A DNA stretch of 26,450 nucleotides from Flavobacteriales bacterium. Lineage in GTDB: Bacteria; Bacteroidota; Bacteroidia; Flavobacteriales; UA16. The first letter of the stretch is position 1, and every line of letters starts with the position of its first letter. The stretch covers positions 1-26,450 of the forward strand of contig JAOIQU010000019.1 of NCBI GenBank assembly GCA_028141885.1. The letters are read 5' to 3'. The position numbers and the translations under genes are program-made. Below the pieces are notes generated by a model. The model worked only from the letters and a program-made list of their open reading frames with translations. It was not told the DNA's origin and made no database searches. This document shows positions 7,739 to 13,872 of this stretch, piece by piece.

Positions 7739-8615
7739 CGAGCGCCTCGGAACCGGCTACAATCTCGAGGATTTCTGTCGTGATCGCCGTCTGACGTGCC
7801 TTGTTGTACGTAATGCGCAAGTCGCGGAGCAGCTCGCCGCCGTTGTCCGTGGCTTGGTGCATCGCCGTCATGCGCGCTCCGTGTTCCGCAGCGTGGCTGT
7901 CAAGAAGCGCTTTGTACAACTGCACGCGCAGCGCGTTGGGCAGCATGCGCTCCACAATTTCCTCCTTGTTGGGCTCGAAAATGTAGTCCACCGAAGAGGC
8001 GTCGCCTTCTGCATCTGCGTCTGGGAGCATAGGCAAGAAGGCCTCTTCTGTAGGAAGTTGCACCGCGGCGTTCTTAAATTGGTTGTAGGCCAACACCACA
8101 CGGTCGTACGTGCCATCCGCAAATTGCGCCATGACTTGGTTGGCCACTTCCGAGGCATTGGTGAAATCGAGGTTGTCAAACAGCGTGGTTGCTGCGTCAC
8201 CGTACCCCTCTGCCACAGGCCACTCCAAGCGATTGACGGCGTCCAGCGCCTTTTTGCCCAGAGGCAAGACTGCGTACTCCTGATTCGCCTCTTGGCAAGC
8301 TTTCACCGCATTGGTGGCGAGCTTGACCACGTTGTTGTTGAAGGCACCACACAACCCACGGTTGGAGGTGATGGCAACGATGAGCACGCGCTTGACGTCA
8401 CGGACCTCCGAGTACTGTCCTTCACCCCGCTCCAAACTGGCGCTTACGTTGGCAAGCATGCCTTGAAGCTTCACGGCGTAGGGACGCATCTGGGTGATGG
8501 CGTCTTGTGCGCGACGCAACTTGGCTGCAGACACCATCTTCATTGCAGAGGTAATCTGCATGGTGTTCTGCACCGAGGAGATGCGATCGCGTACTTCTTG
8601 AAGTCCTCCAGCCAT
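7731..8615 (-). CDS. atpG: ATP synthase F1 subunit gamma
   Basis: The gamma subunit is the central rotor shaft that couples c-ring rotation to catalysis in the F1 head. The 294-residue length is normal. The N-terminal helix (LQEVRDRISSVQNTMQITSA, then MKMVSAAKLRRAQ) and the C-terminal helix (YNKARQTAITTEILEIVAG) are the two long coiled-coil arms expected. The middle block SNRGLCGAFNNNV is also typical. It starts 11 bp after the atpA stop and is the last ATP synthase gene of the cluster. The usual downstream atpD and atpC are not here; the next gene is a histidine kinase. Confidence 0.97.
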   Translation of the reverse strand: MAGGLQEVRDRISSVQNTMQITSAMKMVSAAKLRRAQDAITQMRPYAVKLQGMLANVSASLERGEGQYSEVRDVKRVLIVAITSNRGLCGAFNNNVVKLATNAVKACQEANQEYAVLPLGKKALDAVNRLEWPVAEGYGDAATTLFDNLDFTNASEVANQVMAQFADGTYDRVVLAYNQFKNAAVQLPTEEAFLPMLPDADAEGDASSVDYIFEPNKEEIVERMLPNALRVQLYKALLDSHAAEHGARMTAMHQATDNGGELLRDLRITYNKARQTAITTEILEIVAGSEALDG

Positions 8616-8626
8616 GGCTTAACGTA

Positions 8627-10204
8627 TCAGGCGTAACGGGCGGTCATTTCTGCGGCTGCAGACTCAATCACACTGGTTTCCGCGTCGGTGTATTTGCCGG
8701 CTTTCAATGAAGCCATCGTGTCGGCGTGCTTGTTGCGCATGTAGTCCAAGAACTCCACCTCGAACTCGCGGATCTTGTCCACGGGAACGTTCTTCAACAA
8801 GTTCTTAGTGCCGCAGTAGATGATGGCAATCTGCTCCTCAACGGGAAGCGGGGAGTTCTGGTCCTGCTTCAAAATCTCCACGTTGCGCTCACCCTTGCCG
8901 AGGACGGCTTTGGTCGCATCGTCGAGGTCCGAGCCAAACTTGGCAAACGCTTCCAGCTCGCGGAATTGCGCCTGGTCAAGCTTCAACGTGCCGGCAACCT
9001 TCTTCATAGACTTGATCTGCGCAGAGCCACCCACACGGCTCACCGAGATGCCCACGTTGATCGCTGGACGGACACCGGAGAGGAAGAGATTGGATTCCAA
9101 GAAAATCTGACCGTCCGTGATGGAAATCACGTTGGTCGGAATGTACGCAGAAACGTCACCCGCCTGGGTTTCAATGATGGGGAGGGCCGTCAACGAACCG
9201 CCACCCTTTACTTTGCCCTTGAGGGATTCGGGGAGGTCGTTCATTTGGGCTGCAATGCTGTCCTCAGCAATCACCTTCGCCGCACGCTCGAGCAAACGAG
9301 AGTGGAGGTAGAAGACGTCACCTGGGTAAGCCTCACGTCCTGGAGGACGACGAAGCAGCAACGACACTTCGCGGTAGGCCACCGCCTGCTTGGAAAGGTC
9401 ATCGTAAACCACCAATGCCGGACGACCCGTGTCGCGGAAGTATTCTCCGATAGCCGCGCCGGTGAACGGTGCGTAGAACTGGAGCGGCGCAGGGTCAGAA
9501 GCGGTTGCGGCCACAACCACGGTGTAGGCCAAGGCACCTGCCTCTTCGAGCGTCTTCACGATGCCCGCCACTGTGGAACCCTTCTGGCCGACAGCGACGT
9601 AGATGCAGAACACCGGCTCACCTGCGTCGTAAAACTCTTTCTGGTTGATGATGGTGTCGATCGCCACCGTCGTCTTGCCCGTCTGACGGTCACCAATGAT
9701 CAGCTCACGCTGACCGCGACCGATGGGAATCATGGCGTCGATGGACTTGATGCCTGTTTGGAGCGGCTCGTTCACCGGCTGACGGTAAATCACACCTGGC
9801 GCCTTGCGCTCGATTGGCATGTCAAAGGTCTCGCCCGTGATGGGGCCCTTTCCGTCAATGGGCTCACCCAACATGTTGACCACACGGCCCAACATGCCTT
9901 CACCCACCTTGACCGACGCAATGGAGTTCGTGCGCTTGGCCGTACTGCCTTCCTTCAAGTCTCCTGAAGGTTCGAGCAACACCACACCCACGTTGTCTTC
10001 CTCGAGGTTGAGGACGATGCCGCGAACGCCGTTTTCAAATTCAATCAATTCCCCGGACTGCACACTTGTCAATCCGTAAATGCGGGCGATTCCGTCTCCA
10101 ACCTGGAGGACGGTGCCAACTTCCTCAAGTTGAGCTGCACTTGCAGATCCTGCGAGTTGCTCGCGGAGGATGCTGGAGACTTCTGCTGGGTTGATATCAG
10201 CCAT
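8627..10204 (-). CDS. atpA: ATP synthase F1 subunit alpha
   Basis: The alpha subunit has 525 residues. A beta-barrel N-terminal domain is followed by the Walker A motif GDRQTGKT at residues 171-178 and the conserved blocks [45 protein letters not shown] and [17 protein letters not shown]. Alpha subunits bind nucleotide non-catalytically and alternate with beta in the F1 hexamer. The start is an ATG 21 bp after the atpH stop, giving [16 protein letters not shown], the usual delta-binding N-terminal helix. No anomalies are visible. Confidence 0.98.
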   Translation of the reverse strand: MADINPAEVSSILREQLAGSASAAQLEEVGTVLQVGDGIARIYGLTSVQSGELIEFENGVRGIVLNLEEDNVGVVLLEPSGDLKEGSTAKRTNSIASVKVGEGMLGRVVNMLGEPIDGKGPITGETFDMPIERKAPGVIYRQPVNEPLQTGIKSIDAMIPIGRGQRELIIGDRQTGKTTVAIDTIINQKEFYDAGEPVFCIYVAVGQKGSTVAGIVKTLEEAGALAYTVVVAATASDPAPLQFYAPFTGAAIGEYFRDTGRPALVVYDDLSKQAVAYREVSLLLRRPPGREAYPGDVFYLHSRLLERAAKVIAEDSIAAQMNDLPESLKGKVKGGGSLTALPIIETQAGDVSAYIPTNVISITDGQIFLESNLFLSGVRPAINVGISVSRVGGSAQIKSMKKVAGTLKLDQAQFRELEAFAKFGSDLDDATKAVLGKGERNVEILKQDQNSPLPVEEQIAIIYCGTKNLLKNVPVDKIREFEVEFLDYMRNKHADTMASLKAGKYTDAETSVIESAAAEMTARYA

Positions 10205-10225
10205 CAGTTTGTGATTTTGTCCCGA

Positions 10226-10783
10226 TCAGAATTCGGGCTCGTAATCGTGTTCCGTGAGTTCACGGCCAAGCGCCTGAATTTGGCGCTTCACCGAGGCGTC
10301 GATCATCTGATCGCCCATGTGGAGGATGTACCCTCCAAGGATCTCAGGATCGACATGTTCAGTCAATTCCACTTCGCCATTGTGGACTTTGGCCACTTGG
10401 GCGAGGATGCTCGTGCGGAGCTCGTCGGTCAACGCAACCGCCGTGGTGACGGTTGCCGTTTGAATGTTGCGAAGGCTCCGAAGTTGAGCTTGTCCTTCAC
10501 GCACCATGTCCACCACCAAACCCTCGCGGCCCTTCTGGACCAAAATTTGGAGATAACTGGTGGTTAAAGAACCGACATGCCCTTTGAGCACAGCGTCCAA
10601 CACGGACTGCTTCTTGTCGCCCTTCACAATGGGGCTTTGAAGCAAGACGACCAAGTCGCGCGACTGCTCAAACAACGCTTCAAGCGTGTCCAAGTCCTTG
10701 CCCACCTCGTCCAACTCCTTGCGTTCTTGGGCAAGGGAGAGGAGGGCTTTCGCGTAACGTCCGGCGACTCGTGCTGTGGCCAT
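10226..10783 (-). CDS. atpH: ATP synthase F1 subunit delta (OSCP)
   Basis: The 185-residue protein matches the delta/OSCP family, the stator link between the F1 head and subunit b. It begins with VAGRYAKALLSLAQE, the conserved first helix. Near the C-terminus it has the sheet/helix block VDPEILGGYILHMGDQMIDAS, typically written GG.....G...D.S. Length is normal. It starts 3 bp after the atpF stop and ends 21 bp before the atpA start, so it is co-transcribed with both. Confidence 0.95.
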   Translation of the reverse strand: MATARVAGRYAKALLSLAQERKELDEVGKDLDTLEALFEQSRDLVVLLQSPIVKGDKKQSVLDAVLKGHVGSLTTSYLQILVQKGREGLVVDMVREGQAQLRSLRNIQTATVTTAVALTDELRTSILAQVAKVHNGEVELTEHVDPEILGGYILHMGDQMIDASVKRQIQALGRELTEHDYEPEF

Positions 10784-10786
10784 GGC

Positions 10787-11284
10787 TTAGTTCAATGGGC
10801 TTTCGTCGATCAACTTTTGGACCAATGCCTGTTGCTTGTCGTCGCTCGAAAGCTCCGTACGAATCAATTGTTCGGCAATGGTCACTGAGAGCTTGGCCAC
10901 TTCCGCTTTCAACTCCGCAACCGCGGTTTTGCGTTCTGTGGCAATGGCTTGGCGTGCATTTTCCGCTTCACGAGCAGCTTCGTTTTTGGCTTTGGCTTTG
11001 GCCTCCGCCACCACTTTGTCCGCCATTTCGCGTGCCTCACGTAACATAGCGTCGCGTTCGGCACGTGCTTCCTGAAGTAGGCGGTTGTTGTCCGCTTGCA
11101 GGGCCGTCATTTCTGAACGGGCCTTGTCTGCTTCATTCAGCGCGCTAGCTATGCTCTCTTCGCGCTCCTTAAGGGCAGCGAGGATGGGTCCCCACGCCAT
11201 CTTGCGCAGCAAAAACATTACCACCAAAAACGCGACGGTGGCCCAAACGACGGTCCCGAATGCGGGTGTCAGAAGCGCATCCAT
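10787..11284 (-). CDS. atpF: ATP synthase F0 subunit b
   Basis: Subunit b is the peripheral stalk. The 165-residue protein has one N-terminal transmembrane helix (about 9-27, TVVWATVAFLVVMFLL) followed by a long charged, Ala/Glu/Lys-rich helix that would form the dimeric coiled coil. The junction RKMAWGPILAALKEREESI is a family hallmark. It lies 5 bp after the atpE stop and 3 bp before atpH. A single b gene is present, with no b-prime partner in the window. Confidence 0.95.
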   Translation of the reverse strand: MDALLTPAFGTVVWATVAFLVVMFLLRKMAWGPILAALKEREESIASALNEADKARSEMTALQADNNRLLQEARAERDAMLREAREMADKVVAEAKAKAKNEAAREAENARQAIATERKTAVAELKAEVAKLSVTIAEQLIRTELSSDDKQQALVQKLIDESPLN

Positions 11285-11289
11285 GGAAA

Positions 11290-11529
11290 TTATCCGAGGG
11301 CGACGAGCAAGCAGATGATGGCGCCGAAGAGGGCGACACCCTCCACAAGTGCGGCTGCAATAATCATGTTGGTGCGAAGATCACCAGCCATTTCAGGCTG
11401 ACGAGCCATGGCCTCCAACGCGGAGCCACCAATACGCCCAACACCGAGGCCCGCGCCTATGGCTGCAGCGCCTGCACCGAGGCCCGCAAGGCCTTGTCCA
11501 ATTTCAAGAAGGATGGTCAACAATTCCAT
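11290..11529 (-). CDS. atpE: ATP synthase F0 subunit c
   Basis: This 79-residue hairpin of two membrane helices forms the rotor ring. Helix 1 is glycine-rich (GAGAAAIGAGLGVG), the polar loop contains ARQPE, and helix 2 carries the ion-binding Glu63 in LVEGVALF. Helix 1 has no glutamine and Glu63 is followed by Gly, so the Na+-binding ligand set is absent and proton coupling is expected. It is preceded by atpB (33-bp gap) and followed by atpF (5 bp). Confidence 0.97.
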   Translation of the reverse strand: MELLTILLEIGQGLAGLGAGAAAIGAGLGVGRIGGSALEAMARQPEMAGDLRTNMIIAAALVEGVALFGAIICLLVALG

Positions 11530-11562
11530 GTGACTGTTTTTGAGAATGTATAAAAGTTCAAA

Positions 11563-12696
11563 TCAATGGTGTGCCTCATGTGTGGCCTCTCCAAAGTAGA
11601 TGGCCGCAAGAAGGGTAAATATGAAGGCCTGCAAAAATGCAACGAGCAATTCAATGCAGTACATGAAAATCATGAATGCTGTTGAGAATATTCCTACGCC
11701 GTAGCCAGCTGCGACCGAGGACTCCCCAAAGATGAGCACAAGGCTCACAAACGACAAGATGATGATGTGGCCCGCCGTGATGTTCGCAGTCAAACGAATC
11801 ATCAACACAATGGGCTTCAAGAACATCCCAATGATTTCAATTGGAATGATAATGGGCATCACGAACACGGGCACGCCTGGAGGCCAGAACAAATGACCCC
11901 AATAGTGTTTGTTCCCGTTGAATGACGTCAACAAAAACACAAAAGTCGCCATCACTGCAGTGATTCCAACTGTTCCCGTGATGTTGAAGCCTCCGATGAA
12001 TGGAATCAAGCCGAGCAAGTTGGCAAAGAGAATGAAGAAGAACACCGTCAAAAGGAACGGCAAAAACTTCTCTGCCTTCTTCTCTCCTAAACTTGGCACG
12101 GCGATGTCGTCACGCACAAAGACGACGAGGGGCTCCAGCATATTGGTCAATCCTTTGGGGGCCTGGCCGGGGTTCTTTCGATAGCTGGCCGCTACCCTTC
12201 CAAATAGGCCAACGAGCAGCGCCATGATGAACAACATCCCAAACACCGATTTGGTGATGCTAAAGTCATAGAGCTTTAGATCGTGGTTGTGGTTGTGTCC
12301 GTCCTGATGGCTATGAGCGTGGTCATCGTGCGACCCCGCCAAAGAAATGTGTCCATGCGACATTTCATACCTCCCGTCATCGGTGTGTTTGACCTCTCCA
12401 TGACCATGGAATGCGCTGCTCATGAATACATCCAAGCCGTGCCTCTCGGAGTAAAGAATGACTGGAAGGGGAATGTGAAGCGCGCTTTCACCCTCTCCCC
12501 AAAGGTGGATGTCGTAAGCGTCCGCCACGTGGTGAATGATGAATGGGCTTGGGTCAAATCCCCTTTCTTCCTCCACTTCATGAACGCCTTCAGACGCAAG
12601 GCTTTCCGTCAATTCGTGGCCATCGTGCTGGGCTCTCGTTGCTTGCCCAGCTAGGAGGGTCAGCGGCAAAAGAAGAAGGTTGAATCGCGTGGTCAT
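11563..12696 (-). CDS. atpB: ATP synthase F0 subunit a with signal peptide and His-rich N-terminal extension
   Basis: Subunit a forms the ion half-channels against the c-ring. The 377-residue protein is much longer than the E. coli form (271). The conserved membrane core starts at about residue 150. It includes the essential arginine, Arg301, in LMIRLTANITAGH, and a final segment LVAFLQAFIFTLLAAIYF. Before it lies a signal-peptide-like start (MTTRFNLLLLPLTLLAGQATRAQ) and an extension of about 120 residues. In that extension residues 97-138 contain 12 histidines. Long, exported N-termini are known for subunit a of Bacteroidota; the histidine density is notable. The start at 12696 was preferred over an in-frame GTG at 12726 because the signal peptide begins there and the GTG lies upstream of the predicted transcription start. 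Confidence 0.95.
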   Translation of the reverse strand: MTTRFNLLLLPLTLLAGQATRAQHDGHELTESLASEGVHEVEEERGFDPSPFIIHHVADAYDIHLWGEGESALHIPLPVILYSERHGLDVFMSSAFHGHGEVKHTDDGRYEMSHGHISLAGSHDDHAHSHQDGHNHNHDLKLYDFSITKSVFGMLFIMALLVGLFGRVAASYRKNPGQAPKGLTNMLEPLVVFVRDDIAVPSLGEKKAEKFLPFLLTVFFFILFANLLGLIPFIGGFNITGTVGITAVMATFVFLLTSFNGNKHYWGHLFWPPGVPVFVMPIIIPIEIIGMFLKPIVLMIRLTANITAGHIIILSFVSLVLIFGESSVAAGYGVGIFSTAFMIFMYCIELLVAFLQAFIFTLLAAIYFGEATHEAHH

Positions 12697-12713
12697 CAGT
12701 GGAAAATCCGCGG

Positions 12714-12746
12714 CAAAAGTAATCACGAAGATGTATTTTTACGCAA
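12714..12746 (-). promoter_or_regulatory. Bacteroidota-type promoter upstream of atpB
   Basis: On the minus strand a perfect -7 element TACTTTTG (TAnnTTTG) occupies 12721-12714 and a -33 TTG lies at 12746-12744, 22 bp upstream. Transcription would begin about 14 nt before the atpB ATG at 12696. This gives the F0F1 genes their own start inside the longer porW-atp operon. Confidence 0.5.
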
Positions 12747-12751
12747 TAAAA

Positions 12752-13135
12752 TCAGTTCTTTTGGTTTTGGTCCCCATGCGCCATCATCGATGCCACAATC
12801 ACCACTGTATACAGCACAAACACACCGAAAGCGCCGAAGACAAATTCGTGCCTGCCTTCCTGCTGGGTCACCAAGTAAGCAGTAAGCCACCCCAACGTCG
12901 TGAAGAGCTTGAGTGCTGTGGTGCCGTTGACCGCCGCCACAAACTGCATGGACGAGCGTTTGGCCGCATTTCGAATCCAGCGCAAACCCAATCCTGCAAC
13001 CACGCCGAGCGAACACACTGTAGCGTACCACCACCAAACCCCTGAAAGCACCCCCAGCGTCGACCAAACGTCAGGAAGCACGCACGCCCAGGCGGTCACG
13101 GTCGCGAGGGCAATCCAGGATTGCAAACGGGTCAT
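12752..13135 (-). CDS. Small multi-pass membrane protein of the ATP synthase locus
   Basis: The product has 127 residues and about four hydrophobic segments (roughly 4-24, 30-52, 70-90 and 98-118). It has no catalytic motif. Its position between atpZ and atpB, where AtpI-like assembly factors normally sit, suggests a role in c-ring or F0 assembly or ion supply, but I cannot assign it to AtpI from sequence. The start at 13135 was chosen because its ATG overlaps the atpZ stop as ATGA, indicating translational coupling; an upstream in-frame start at 13216 would lie within atpZ. Confidence 0.7.
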   Translation of the reverse strand: MTRLQSWIALATVTAWACVLPDVWSTLGVLSGVWWWYATVCSLGVVAGLGLRWIRNAAKRSSMQFVAAVNGTTALKLFTTLGWLTAYLVTQQEGRHEFVFGAFGVFVLYTVVIVASMMAHGDQNQKN

Positions 13136-13368
13136 TGCAGCGCCTTCAAAACCTGGTACATGCCCGCCGCCAAACCGAACAGCCCAAACAGCGCCGTTCC
13201 CAAAGGCTGCTCCCACGCCAAATGCTCATCGACCTTGATGCCCAGGACCACGCCAAGGCCAATGGCCACAGCGAGTTGAACCCCCATGCCTGCGAATCGC
13301 AGGATGGAAGGCGAGGTCTTTTTAGACTCTGAACGAAGGGGGTCTTTCGACGGGGCGGGATCTCCCAT
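13132..13368 (-). CDS. atpZ: AtpZ/AtpI family protein
   Basis: The 78-residue protein has two transmembrane helices in the arrangement FAGMGVQLAVAIGLGVVLG ... GTALFGLFGLAAGMYQVLK, the pattern of the ATPase gene1 (AtpZ) family. The second helix begins after a short polar stretch (IKVDEHLAWEQP). Family members accompany atp operons and are implicated in rotor-ring assembly or Mg2+/Ca2+ transport together with AtpI. The gene starts 9 bp after the bactofilin stop and its own stop overlaps the following gene's ATG. Confidence 0.85.
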   Translation of the reverse strand: MGDPAPSKDPLRSESKKTSPSILRFAGMGVQLAVAIGLGVVLGIKVDEHLAWEQPLGTALFGLFGLAAGMYQVLKALQ

Positions 13369-13377
13369 GCGGGGAGG

Positions 13378-13872
13378 TCAGACTTTGGCCGAAGCGATCG
13401 GCGCCTTCACAGGCTCCTTCACTTTGGGCATGCCTGTTTCGACCTCTGCACCTTTGAGGGTGTTCACCGCGCCTGGCTTGCCCATCATGGGTGCTTCTTT
13501 CTTCACCTCCTTGGCGCCCATGTGGAACGTACCCACGGGTTGTGCACCTGCCTCCACGCTCAACTGACCGTAGAAGATGGTGCCCGCCACTTTGGCCGAA
13601 CGCTTCATGGACATCAACTCCGCAACCTCGATGGTGCCTTCCATAACGCCTTCGACATCGCAGTTCGCGCAAGACACGTTGCCTTTGATGATGCCTTTGG
13701 GGCCGACCACCAAACGACCCTTGGTCACGATGTCGCCCTGAAACGTGCCGTCCACACGCATGTTGCTCATGCTGCGGATGTTTCCTTCAAACGTTGTGCC
13801 TTCGACGATGCGGTTGACCGCGTCAGTGTTGGGGGTGTCCATGCCCATGGAGGTTTTCTTATTGCCAATCAT
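13378..13872 (-). CDS. Bactofilin (polymer-forming cytoskeletal protein)
   Basis: The 164-residue protein has the right-handed beta-helix repeats of bactofilins in residues about 20-110: NRIVEGTTFEGNIRS, RVDGTFQGDIVTKGRLVVG, GIIKGNVSCANCDVEGVMEG and AKVAGTIFYGQLSVE. Flexible Lys/Pro/Met-rich tails follow. Bactofilins polymerise without nucleotide, associate with the membrane and often act with peptidoglycan enzymes. A CxxC pair (SCANC) lies in one turn. Its ATG overlaps the porW stop as ATGA, so the two are translationally coupled; the M23 peptidase just beyond porW fits a shared envelope theme. Confidence 0.93.
   Translation of the reverse strand: MIGNKKTSMGMDTPNTDAVNRIVEGTTFEGNIRSMSNMRVDGTFQGDIVTKGRLVVGPKGIIKGNVSCANCDVEGVMEGTIEVAELMSMKRSAKVAGTIFYGQLSVEAGAQPVGTFHMGAKEVKKEAPMMGKPGAVNTLKGAEVETGMPKVKEPVKAPIASAKV

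Noticed and set aside
6729..8636. 635-codon open frame on the plus strand
   Set aside because: It lies antisense to the histidine kinase and atpG, both certain, and its product is His/Arg/Gln-rich without any domain.
8726..9967. 413-codon open frame on the plus strand
   Set aside because: It is the mirror of atpA; biased codon use in a GC-rich gene keeps the opposite frame open.
12697..12726. GTG start for atpB
   Set aside because: It lies upstream of the predicted transcription start and would place ten residues before a complete signal peptide.
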